Positions 1-7,017 of a stretch of DNA of 27,928 nt are shown here, piece by piece. Position 1 is the first letter of the stretch. Each line of letters opens with the position of its first letter. The position numbers and the translations under genes were made by a program. The stretch is from Methylophilales bacterium UBA4017 (GTDB taxonomy: Bacteria; Pseudomonadota; Gammaproteobacteria; Burkholderiales; Methylophilaceae): contig DGAZ01000010.1 in NCBI GenBank assembly GCA_002384685.1, positions 4,053 through 31,980 on the forward strand, written 5' to 3'. The notes under the pieces were generated by a model. The model had not been told where the DNA came from, made no database searches, and saw only the letters and a list, made by a program, of their open reading frames with translations.

Positions 1-1108
1 GATTAAAAATATTGATAGTGGGGGGTGATATTTGATGATAAATCGCCAGTGCCGTAAATACGGATTCAATCCCTCCAGCTCCACCGAGCAAGTGACCCGT
101 CATAGACTTAGTAGAATTAACGACGATTTGGTATGCACTGTTGCCGAAAGTTTCCTTAATCGCGTTCGTCTCGTTTAAGTCGCCTAGTGGGGTTGATGTC
201 CCATGGGCATTAACATATTGGATTTGATCAGGATTGATGCCTGCATTCTTCAGGGCATTATTCATTGAACGTTTGGGTCCATCAATACTTGGTGCGGTAA
301 TATGATAGGCATCGGCACTCATGCCATAACCGGATAATTCACAATATATCTTAGCGCCTCTTTTTTTTGCTTGCTCATACTCTTCTAGTACCATAACCCC
401 TGCACCCTCACCGATAACAAAACCTTCGCGATCCATATCCCACGGTCTTGATGCGGTAGCTGGGTCATCATTTCTTGATGATAATGCTTTTGCCGAGGCA
501 AAGCCTGCCACAGCAAGTTCGGTTATGGCCGCCTCAGATCCTCCGGCAACCATAATGTCAGCATCACCGTACTCAATCATCCTGGCGGCATCGCCAATAG
601 AATGGGTTCCGGTAGTGCATGCCGTCACTATTGCTACGTTAGGGCCTTTTAAACCATGCATGATAGATAAATTACCCGAGATCATATTGATGATAGTGCC
701 TGGAATAAAGAAGGGGGATACCTTGCGTTGTCCGCCCTCATCAAAAATATCACTGGTGGATTCGATTAAACCAATTCCTCCAATGCCTGAGCCTATAGAA
801 ACGCCTATACGCTCCGCAGTTTCATCGTTAACGATAAATCCAGAATCTTTAATAGCTTCATCACCTGCAACTAATCCGTATTGAATGAAGGTGTCCATAC
901 GGCGAGCTTCTTTAGCGCTCAGCACGAGTAACGGATCGAAGTTTTTGACTTCGCCGGCAATTTTGGATGAGAAATTAGTGGTATCGAATTTTGTGATGGT
1001 GGAGATGCCGGATACACCTGCGACGATGTTTTTCCAGGTCTCTGCAACTCCTATTCCAACTGGGGTAACTAGGCCTAAGCCGGTTACAACAACTCTTCTT
1101 TTGCTCAT
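1..1108 (-). CDS. fabF: 3-oxoacyl-[acyl-carrier-protein] synthase II (partial, C-terminus off left edge)
   Basis: Condensing enzyme KAS II, which elongates acyl-ACP with malonyl-ACP in the cytoplasm. I translated it from the minus strand: it starts MSKRRVVVTGLGLVTPVG, and 369 codons are present of about 410 usual, so roughly 40 C-terminal residues lie beyond base 1. The thiolase-fold active site is complete: Cys164 in VTACTTGTHS, His302 in NAHGTSTPLGD and His339 in KSMTGHLLGGAGG. This Cys-His-His triad separates it from FabH-type enzymes (Cys-His-Asn). It is the last visible gene of the plsX-fab operon, 40 bp downstream of acpP. The short gap holds a hairpin that covers its weak ribosome-binding site (separate entry). 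FabB is a close relative, but position next to acpP and the length favour FabF. Confidence 0.96.
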   Translation of the reverse strand, partial: MSKRRVVVTGLGLVTPVGIGVAETWKNIVAGVSGISTITKFDTTNFSSKIAGEVKNFDPLLVLSAKEARRMDTFIQYGLVAGDEAIKDSGFIVNDETAERIGVSIGSGIGGIGLIESTSDIFDEGGQRKVSPFFIPGTIINMISGNLSIMHGLKGPNVAIVTACTTGTHSIGDAARMIEYGDADIMVAGGSEAAITELAVAGFASAKALSSRNDDPATASRPWDMDREGFVIGEGAGVMVLEEYEQAKKRGAKIYCELSGYGMSADAYHITAPSIDGPKRSMNNALKNAGINPDQIQYVNAHGTSTPLGDLNETNAIKETFGNSAYQIVVNSTKSMTGHLLGGAGGIESVFTALAIYHQISPPTINIFN

Positions 1109-1111
1109 AAT

Positions 1112-1139
1112 AAAACCTGGCTAAAATTATTCAACCAGG
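1112..1139 (-). promoter_or_regulatory. Hairpin plus T-run between acpP and fabF (possible attenuator or SD-masking stem)
   Basis: Read on the minus strand, CCTGGTT (1133-1139) can pair with AGCCAGG (1116-1122) as a 7-bp stem with one G-U pair and a 10-nt loop. TTTT follows directly. The AGG in the 3' arm is also the only Shine-Dalgarno-like sequence in front of the fabF ATG, 7 nt away. The structure could act as a leaky terminator after acpP, or reduce fabF translation, or both. ACP is needed in far larger amounts than FabF, which gives such an element a plausible purpose. The stem is seen directly; its function is inference. Confidence 0.5.
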
Positions 1140-1148
1140 CCATATATA

Positions 1149-1385
1149 TTAAGGAAGATTTTTGTTGATGTAGTCTATTGCTTGCTGAACCGTCGTGATT
1201 TTCTCAGCATCTTCATCAGGAATTTCAGTGTCAAACTCTTCTTCTAAAGCCATGACTAACTCAACTGTGTCTAGCGAATCAGCGCCTAAATCATCAATAA
1301 ATGAAGACTCATTTTTTACTGTAGCTGCATCAGCGCCTAGTTGCTCAGAAACAATTTTTTTTACTCTTAGTTCGATGTCTGACAT
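1149..1385 (-). CDS. acpP: Acyl carrier protein
   Basis: Small acidic four-helix protein that carries growing acyl chains on a 4'-phosphopantetheine arm for fatty acid, phospholipid and lipid A synthesis. It has 78 residues, the usual size. The phosphopantetheine attachment site is Ser37 in DDLGADSLDTVELVMALEEE, a near-perfect match to the family. A good ribosome-binding site (AAAGGGG) precedes the ATG. It sits between fabG and fabF, as in most proteobacteria. The 124-bp gap upstream carries its own promoter-like extended -10, so acpP is probably transcribed both from the operon and independently. Confidence 0.99.
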   Translation of the reverse strand: MSDIELRVKKIVSEQLGADAATVKNESSFIDDLGADSLDTVELVMALEEEFDTEIPDEDAEKITTVQQAIDYINKNLP

Positions 1386-1428
1386 CTGTGTACCCCTTTG
1401 TTAAAAAACTTAAAATTAGGAAAGTGGT

Positions 1429-1437
1429 ATTTTATCA
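1429..1437 (-). promoter_or_regulatory. Candidate acpP promoter (extended -10)
   Basis: On the minus strand the motif TGATAAAAT (TG-n-TAAAAT, extended -10) lies about 45 bp before the acpP ATG in the fabG-acpP gap. No good TTGACA-like -35 is found at 17 bp. The DNA upstream is AT-rich (UP-element-like) and contains the 10-bp palindrome AAGTTAACTT at 1472-1481. The same TGATAAAAT appears ahead of rpmF. Confidence 0.45.
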
Positions 1438-1509
1438 AATGAATATACTATTTAGCTAACTATTTTACAAAAAGTTAACTTATTTTGATGATTCATTCCA
1501 TAAAAACCA

Positions 1510-2259
1510 TCAAACCATCAACATACCACCGTTTACATGAATCGTTTCACCGGTGATATAAGATGCCTGGTCCGAAGCTAAAAAAGTCACCGCATGCGCA
1601 ATATCGGATGCCTGCCCTAATCTGGACAATGGAATATGCGTTAATAAGGCTGCTCGTTGTTCCTCGCTCAATGCTTTTGTCATATCCGTATCAATAAAAC
1701 CCGGTGCCACACTGTTTACCGTAATGCCACGACTTCCAATTTCCTGGGCTAACGACTTAGTAAAGCCGTCAATACCTGCCTTGGTAGCGGCGTAATTTGT
1801 CTGTCCTGCATTGCCCATATGACCAACGACTGAGGTGATATTAATAATTCTTCCATACCGTTCTTTCATCATGGATTTAATAACCTGCTGACTTAATTTG
1901 TACACGGAAGTTAAATTGGTGCTAATCACGGCATCCCAATCCTCATCCTTCATCCGCATCAGTAAGGTATCTTTAGTGATTCCGGCATTATTGACTAGAA
2001 TATTAATGGTTCCTGCATCTTGATTTATGTGTTCTATTGTTGCCTGAATGGATGCATTGTCATTCACATTAAGGACTAAGCCCTGGCCATTAATCTTATG
2101 CTCGGTAAACACCTTCGTGATACTTTTAGCGCCCTGCTCTGAAGTCGCCGTCCCATATACGCGAGCCCCTTGATTGCCTAACTCTAATGCAATAGCGGCA
2201 CCTATTCCTCTGCTAGCTCCAGTCACCAGAACGGTCTTTCCTGTTAAAATTTGTGTCAT
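1510..2259 (-). CDS. fabG: 3-oxoacyl-[acyl-carrier-protein] reductase
   Basis: NADPH-dependent reductase of the fatty-acid elongation cycle, converting 3-oxoacyl-ACP to 3-hydroxyacyl-ACP in the cytoplasm. It is a classical short-chain dehydrogenase of 249 residues. The cofactor motif is TGASRGIG (13-20), with NNAG at 90-93. The catalytic tetrad is Asn115, Ser143, Tyr156 and Lys160 (YAATK). The C-terminus ends in ITGETIHVNGGMLMV, typical of FabG. It starts 6 bp after the fabD stop and is probably translated from the same mRNA; the ribosome-binding site is weak. Location between fabD and acpP makes FabG secure over other SDR reductases. Confidence 0.98.
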   Translation of the reverse strand: MTQILTGKTVLVTGASRGIGAAIALELGNQGARVYGTATSEQGAKSITKVFTEHKINGQGLVLNVNDNASIQATIEHINQDAGTINILVNNAGITKDTLLMRMKDEDWDAVISTNLTSVYKLSQQVIKSMMKERYGRIINITSVVGHMGNAGQTNYAATKAGIDGFTKSLAQEIGSRGITVNSVAPGFIDTDMTKALSEEQRAALLTHIPLSRLGQASDIAHAVTFLASDQASYITGETIHVNGGMLMV

Positions 2260-2265
2260 AGTTTT

Positions 2266-3198
2266 TTACCCATTGATTAAGTCTATCGTTGTATGCATTG
2301 CTTCTAAATTATCTGTCGCTAAATTCAACCCCTCTTTATTCATGCGCTTATTAAGCCCGGTTAATACTTTTCCTGGTCCACATTCAATGAGGGTGGTCGT
2401 GCCCTGACTGATTATGGAGGCGATGCTCTGCGTCCATTGCACAGGATGAAAGAGTTGCTTAATTAGCGCTTCTTTAATGTCATCACTTTGATTATAACTT
2501 TGTCCATCGACATTATGAATAATGGGCAGTTCTGGCGCATTAAAATGCATGGGAGCGAGAAACTCGCGAAACCGATTGGATGCAGGAATCATTAAGCTGC
2601 AATGGGAGGGGACGCTGACTGGCAGCAATATTGCTCTTTTAGCCCCTGCCTCCTTAAAGCTATCTAATGATTGCTCAATGAGGTTTCGATGCCCGGCTAT
2701 GACCACTTGTCCTGGTGAGTTAAAATTTACTGGTTCCATCACTTCATCCGATTGTACGGCTTGACATACACGGACAACGGCTTCATCTTCCAGTCCTAGT
2801 ATAGCCGCCATTGCACCTACCTGATCTGGAACTGCACTTTGCATAAGCTTAGCTCTTTGAGTCACTAGATCTAAAGCCTCGGTAAAACTGATGACGCCGG
2901 CCGCAACTAGGGCAGTAAATTCACCAAGGCTATGTCCCGCCAAAGATATTGGTTTATTGATACCTAAAGAGCCCAACAAACGCCAAAGCGCAATGCCGCT
3001 TATAAGCATGATGGGTTGAGTATTTTCTGTTTGATGGATGGCACTATTCTCTAAAGCAACCATGCTCCAAAAATCTTTTTTTAGGTGCTCCGCGGCTTCG
3101 TCAAAAGTACTTTTGACGATCGTGTTAGTGGAAAACGAATCCATCATCCCGATGGATTGCGATCCTTGACCTGGAAATAAAATTGTATAATTTTTCAT
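2266..3198 (-). CDS. fabD: Malonyl-CoA:ACP transacylase
   Basis: Transfers malonyl from CoA to ACP, supplying the extender unit for FabH and FabF. It has 310 residues, the usual length. Family signatures present are GQGSQ (10-14), the nucleophile Ser90 in AGHSLGEF, Arg115 (TQRAKLMQ, binds the malonyl carboxylate) and His199 (VPSHCSLM), matching the Ser92/Arg117/His201 set of the E. coli enzyme. Only 4 bp separate it from the fabH stop, and no clear Shine-Dalgarno is seen, so translational coupling to fabH is likely. Confidence 0.98.
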   Translation of the reverse strand: MKNYTILFPGQGSQSIGMMDSFSTNTIVKSTFDEAAEHLKKDFWSMVALENSAIHQTENTQPIMLISGIALWRLLGSLGINKPISLAGHSLGEFTALVAAGVISFTEALDLVTQRAKLMQSAVPDQVGAMAAILGLEDEAVVRVCQAVQSDEVMEPVNFNSPGQVVIAGHRNLIEQSLDSFKEAGAKRAILLPVSVPSHCSLMIPASNRFREFLAPMHFNAPELPIIHNVDGQSYNQSDDIKEALIKQLFHPVQWTQSIASIISQGTTTLIECGPGKVLTGLNKRMNKEGLNLATDNLEAMHTTIDLING

Positions 3199-3202
3199 GA
3201 AT

Positions 3203-4156
3203 TTAATACTTAACTAAGGCCGAGCCCCAGGTAAAGCCGCCACCAAACGCCTCCATTAAAATCATGTGATTCTTGCGGATCTTTCCGGACCTAACGCCTT
3301 CATCTAGGGCTAATGGGATTGATGCGGCCGAGGTATTTCCGTGACGATCAATAGTCACTATGACCTTATCCATGCTCATATCCAATTTTTTAGCCGTAGC
3401 CTCAAGGATGCGAATGTTCGCCTGATGAGGGACCAACCAGTCAATCTCCGCCTTGGTTATGCCACTATTTTCAAGCGTTTCATCAACAATCTTATCGAGC
3501 GTATTGACGGCAATTTTAAAAACTTGGTTGCCCTTCATCTCGATCGTATCCGCTATATTCGATGCCTTATCATGACGAGGAACATGCAATAATTCTTCAT
3601 GATTTCCGGCTGCATGGATATGGGTGGATATAATGCCAACTTCATTAGAAGCACTTAATATGACGGCCCCTGCCCCATCTCCCCATAAAATCGCATTACT
3701 TCGATCTGTATAATTAGTAATTGATGACATGCGGTCAGCGCCAATAACCAAGACATTTTTAGCGCTATTGGTCTTTATAAATTTATCGGCTATCGATAGA
3801 GCGTATACAAATCCGGTGCATACGGCTTGAATATCAAAGGCAGGACATTCCTTTATACCTAGTTTAGCTTGCACCGTACAAGCCGTGCTGGGGAAAATTT
3901 TATCTGGGGTGGTTGTGGCTAAAATGATGAGGTCGATATCGCCGGGGGTGATGTTAGCTGAAGCAATAGCTTTTAAGGCGGCTTCATAAGCAAGGTCACT
4001 GGTTTTTTCTCCAGGACCGGCAATATGCCTTTCTTTGATGCCCGTTCTGGAGGTAATCCATTCATCCGTGGTGTCTAGACTGCTCTCCAACTCTTTGTTG
4101 GTCAGTATTTTTTCCGGTAAATAACTACCCGTGCCTATAATTTTTGAATGATTCAT
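3203..4156 (-). CDS. fabH: 3-oxoacyl-[acyl-carrier-protein] synthase III
   Basis: Initiating condensing enzyme, joining acetyl-CoA and malonyl-ACP to make acetoacetyl-ACP. It has 317 residues. The Cys-His-Asn triad specific to KAS III is visible: Cys113 in IQAVCTGFVYAL, His244 in LVPHQANIRI and Asn274 in RHGNTSAAS. The C-terminal glycine-rich loop MEAFGGGFTWGSALVKY matches the family. The ATG directly abuts the plsX stop codon with no spacer, so plsX and fabH are surely cotranscribed and probably translationally coupled. Confidence 0.98.
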   Translation of the reverse strand: MNHSKIIGTGSYLPEKILTNKELESSLDTTDEWITSRTGIKERHIAGPGEKTSDLAYEAALKAIASANITPGDIDLIILATTTPDKIFPSTACTVQAKLGIKECPAFDIQAVCTGFVYALSIADKFIKTNSAKNVLVIGADRMSSITNYTDRSNAILWGDGAGAVILSASNEVGIISTHIHAAGNHEELLHVPRHDKASNIADTIEMKGNQVFKIAVNTLDKIVDETLENSGITKAEIDWLVPHQANIRILEATAKKLDMSMDKVIVTIDRHGNTSAASIPLALDEGVRSGKIRKNHMILMEAFGGGFTWGSALVKY

Positions 4157-5173
4157 TTATTTAACCGAAAACTCAACGTCAAGTTGTTTTTTTATGTTCT
4201 CAATAATTTTACTCTCTATCTCTTCTATCGCGGTTTCTATGGCATAGCGAAATCCATAGGCATCGGTTCCACCATGACTTTTAATGACTATACCGTTTAG
4301 ACCAAGAAATGATGCACCATTATATCTTCTGGGATCCAGACGACGTTTAAATGCTTTGAGCACAGGAATAGCAATGATACCCATTGTTTTTGTTAGCCAG
4401 TTACGCTTAAATTCTTCGGATAGAAATCTACCCATCATCTGCGCTAAACCTTCCGTAGTCTTCAATGCAATATTACCTACAAATCCATCGCATACCACCA
4501 CATCCGTGGTGCCCTTAAAGATATCATTACCCTCAACATTACCGTAAAAATTTAAATGACTATTTTTGATGAGGATGGCTGCCTGTTTCACGACTTCATT
4601 GCCCTTGATCTCTTCGCTTCCAATATTAAGTAAGCCAATAGTAGGTTTCTTTTTCTTTGTGTGGGCTGTGGTAAGCATAGAACCCATAATCGCAAATTGC
4701 AGTAATTGTTCTGGCGTACAATCAGCGTTTGCTCCAAGATCAAGCATGCATGTTGTGCCCTTTTGATTTGGCAAACTGGAGGCAATGGCAGGTCTATCAA
4801 TGCCTTTTAAGGTTTTAAGGACAAACCGGGCAGTTGCCATCAACGCACCTGTGTTTCCAGCACTCACGCATGCCTCAGCTTCGCCATCTTTAACGAGGTT
4901 AATAGCGACTCGCATCGAGGAGTCTTTTTTATTTTTTAGGGCGCTTTGTGGTGATTCATCCATCAGAACAACCTGGGATGTCGACTTTATGCTTATTCGT
5001 TGGTGAGTTTCTGCGTGATAGGTTTTTAATAAGGCCTCAATAACAGCCTGGTTCCCAACCAAGATAATGTGAAGATTAGGGTACCGTTTTAATGCGTCCA
5101 GGGAGGCAGGGATAGTGACGTTGGGTCCAACATCACCACCCATTGCATCAATTGCTATTGATTGTGAAGTCAT
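4157..5173 (-). CDS. plsX: Phosphate acyltransferase
   Basis: Peripheral membrane enzyme that converts acyl-ACP to acyl-phosphate, the donor used by PlsY in the first step of phospholipid synthesis. It has 338 residues, close to the usual 340-350. The N-terminal motif IAIDAMGGDVGPNVTIPASL and internal motifs SVSAGNTGALMATARF-like (here CVSAGNTGALMA), DLGANAD, VVCDGFVGNIALKTTEG and GGTDAYGFRYAI are typical of PlsX. The order rpmF-plsX-fabH is one of the most conserved in bacteria. It lies 17 bp after the rpmF stop codon and shares its promoter. Confidence 0.98.
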   Translation of the reverse strand: MTSQSIAIDAMGGDVGPNVTIPASLDALKRYPNLHIILVGNQAVIEALLKTYHAETHQRISIKSTSQVVLMDESPQSALKNKKDSSMRVAINLVKDGEAEACVSAGNTGALMATARFVLKTLKGIDRPAIASSLPNQKGTTCMLDLGANADCTPEQLLQFAIMGSMLTTAHTKKKKPTIGLLNIGSEEIKGNEVVKQAAILIKNSHLNFYGNVEGNDIFKGTTDVVVCDGFVGNIALKTTEGLAQMMGRFLSEEFKRNWLTKTMGIIAIPVLKAFKRRLDPRRYNGASFLGLNGIVIKSHGGTDAYGFRYAIETAIEEIESKIIENIKKQLDVEFSVK

Positions 5174-5190
5174 ATAGCTTGATTAGTCAC

Positions 5191-5370
5191 TTAATCCGTC
5201 TTAACTTCGATAACCTTTTTACCACGATAAAAACCAGATGGGCTCACATGGTGTCTTAAATGAACTTCACCGGTAGTTGGTTCTACAGCCAAAGGTTGAG
5301 CAGATAAATTATCATGCGATCGACGCATATTTCTTCTTGATGAAGATTTCTTACTTTTTTGAACAGCCAT
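5191..5370 (-). CDS. rpmF: 50S ribosomal protein L32
   Basis: Small basic protein of the large ribosomal subunit. Read on the minus strand it has 59 residues, beginning MAVQKSKKSSSRRNMRRSHD and ending GKKVIEVKTD. Family features are the N-terminal AVQKSKKS, the RRNMRRSHD segment, and HHVSPSGFYRGKKV. No Cys pairs are present, so it is the zinc-free form usual in proteobacteria. A strong ribosome-binding site (AGGAG, 6 nt from the ATG) fixes the start. It is the first gene of the plsX-fab operon. In E. coli and relatives it is preceded by yceD (DUF177), which is not present here. Confidence 0.97.
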   Translation of the reverse strand: MAVQKSKKSSSRRNMRRSHDNLSAQPLAVEPTTGEVHLRHHVSPSGFYRGKKVIEVKTD

Positions 5371-5427
5371 GTTTACTCCTTAAGCCTATATGTTTATTAG
5401 GATACTACGTTGAAAATTTAATGCGCG

Positions 5428-5436
5428 ATTTTATCA
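5428..5436 (-). promoter_or_regulatory. Candidate rpmF-plsX-fab operon promoter (extended -10)
   Basis: The minus strand reads TGATAAAATCGCGC about 60 bp upstream of the rpmF ATG: an extended -10 (TG-n-TAAAAT) with a GC-rich discriminator, which is typical of growth-rate-regulated ribosomal genes. A T- and A-rich run lies where a -35/UP element would be; a consensus -35 is not obvious. The predicted leader is about 50 nt. Confidence 0.45.
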
Positions 5437-5490
5437 CAAAATGCCTTTTTTTTGCTAATTAAAGATTTAAAAAGCTTTCACGCTATATAT

Positions 5491-5517
5491 TTGATAAATT
5501 TATCAACATGGTATAAT
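5491..5517 (+). promoter_or_regulatory. pycAB operon promoter with overlapping perfect palindrome
   Basis: TATAAT at 5512-5517 is preceded by TG at the right spacing (TGGTATAAT), a perfect extended -10. The 16-bp perfect palindrome TTGATAAATTTATCAA occupies 5491-5506, overlapping the -35 position (TTGATA with a short 15-bp spacer). A protein dimer bound there would block or modulate RNA polymerase. The promoter lies about 75 bp before the pycA TTG start. Promoter call is from sequence match; operator role is inference. Confidence 0.6.
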
Positions 5518-5591
5518 TCGAGGCTAGCTTAATAAGTATATTTGTCTTTACGGTTAGCAATAATATACCAACAAACGAAGGAAACCTGTTC

Positions 5592-7010
5592 TTGATCCAA
5601 AAAATATTAATAGCAAATCGAGGGGAAATTGCGGTCCGAATTATTAGGGCATGCAAGGAAATGGGTATTACCAGTGTTGCTATTTTCTCTGAAGCTGACC
5701 GTCATGCTTTGCATGTAAAGAAAGCAGATGAGTCCTATCGAATTGGTAGTGATCCATTATCAGGTTATCTCAATGCTCATAGAATTGTTAATACTGCCGT
5801 AACGGCTCGATGCGATGCGATTCATCCGGGTTATGGATTTCTCTCTGAGAACCCAGAATTGGCCGCTATATGTAAAAGAAGGGGCATAAAATTTATTGGG
5901 CCTGACGACACTGTAATCTCTCGTATGGGGGATAAGGTTCAAGCCAGAAAAGCAATGATAGAAGCAGGTGTTCCGGTTATTCCTGGAAGTGAGGGTAATG
6001 TAAAAGATCTCAGTGAGGCGGTAGTTATTGCCCAGTCTATTGGCTACCCTATCATGCTAAAAGCAACGAATGGTGGTGGTGGTCGTGGCATAAGACGCTG
6101 TGACAATGAAAAGGAATTGTTATCAAACTATGATCGCGTGATTTCCGAAGCAACGAAGGCGTTTGGTAGCCCTGAATTATTTATTGAGAAATGCGTGGTT
6201 ACACCTAAGCATATTGAGGTCCAAATTTTGGCTGACCAAAAGGGTCAAGTTATTCATTTATTTGAGCGAGACTGCTCGATTCAAAGAAGGAATCAAAAGT
6301 TAATAGAAATAGCTCCTTCACCGCAATTATCTGAAGATCAAAGAAATTATATTGGCCATTTAGCAGTTAAGGCCGCTAAAGCCGTAAATTATGAAAATGC
6401 CGGTACTGTTGAGTTTTTATTAGACATTGACGATAATTTTTATTTCATGGAAATGAATACCAGGCTTCAAGTAGAGCATACCATCACAGAAACTATTACC
6501 GGCATAGATATTGTCCAAGAGCAGATACGCATTGCCAGTGGCATGAGCTTAAGGTATTCGCAAGAGGAAGTTAGCTACAGAGGTTTTGCTATTGAATTCC
6601 GTATTAATGCTGAGGATCCAAAACAGGATTTTCTTCCCTCTTTCGGAAAAATTACGAGGTATTTTGCTGCAGGAGGTCCTGGGGTAAGAACGGATGCATC
6701 AATCTACACGGGCTATGTTATCCCACCTTACTATGACTCTATGTGTGCGAAATTAACGGTATGGGCCCTTAATTGGGATGATGCCATAAAAAGAGGAAGT
6801 CGTGCATTGGGTGATATTGGACTCTTTGGAGTAAAAACCACTATTCCGTACTATAAAGAAATCTTAAAAAATGAACTCTTTATTAATGCAAATTTTAATA
6901 CTAGCTTTGTTGAAAGCCATCCAGAGCTAATCGATTACGAAGACGAAATGTCGCCTGATATTATTGCAGCTGCTATTGCTGCGGCAATTGCGGCGCACGA
7001 AGGGATATAA
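5592..7010 (+). CDS. pycA: Pyruvate carboxylase subunit A (biotin carboxylase)
   Basis: ATP-dependent carboxylation of the biotin carried by subunit B; cytoplasmic, first half-reaction of oxaloacetate formation. It has 472 residues. Biotin-carboxylase features are KILIANRGEIAVRIIRACKE at the N-terminus, HPGYGFLSEN (78-87), Lys116, the ATP-grasp glycine loop GGGGRG (161-166), Lys207-His208 (TPKHIEV), and EMNTRLQVEHTITE (287-300). The HT in QVEHT is more usual in pyruvate carboxylases than the HP of AccC. The start is TTG, with AAGGAA 8 nt upstream; it gives the family N-terminus exactly. The tail is Ala/Ile-rich (IIAAAIAAAIAA). The adjacent pycB makes PycA more likely than AccC, although an AccC role cannot be excluded. 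Confidence 0.9.
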   Translation: MIQKILIANRGEIAVRIIRACKEMGITSVAIFSEADRHALHVKKADESYRIGSDPLSGYLNAHRIVNTAVTARCDAIHPGYGFLSENPELAAICKRRGIKFIGPDDTVISRMGDKVQARKAMIEAGVPVIPGSEGNVKDLSEAVVIAQSIGYPIMLKATNGGGGRGIRRCDNEKELLSNYDRVISEATKAFGSPELFIEKCVVTPKHIEVQILADQKGQVIHLFERDCSIQRRNQKLIEIAPSPQLSEDQRNYIGHLAVKAAKAVNYENAGTVEFLLDIDDNFYFMEMNTRLQVEHTITETITGIDIVQEQIRIASGMSLRYSQEEVSYRGFAIEFRINAEDPKQDFLPSFGKITRYFAAGGPGVRTDASIYTGYVIPPYYDSMCAKLTVWALNWDDAIKRGSRALGDIGLFGVKTTIPYYKEILKNELFINANFNTSFVESHPELIDYEDEMSPDIIAAAIAAAIAAHEGI

Positions 7011-7017
7011 TACCACT

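Noticed and set aside
1495..1530. Short tandem repeat of ATGGTTTGATGG near the fabG stop
   Set aside because: Only two partial copies, partly inside the fabG C-terminal codons; likely chance.
6960..7000. Repetitive Ala/Ile codons at the pycA C-terminus
   Set aside because: Low-complexity linker coding sequence; codons vary and the frame is intact, so not a mobile or regulatory repeat.
5592..7010. AccC, the biotin carboxylase of acetyl-CoA carboxylase
   Set aside because: No accB is adjacent, pycB follows directly, and the QVEHT segment is more usual in pyruvate carboxylases. A shared role cannot be ruled out.
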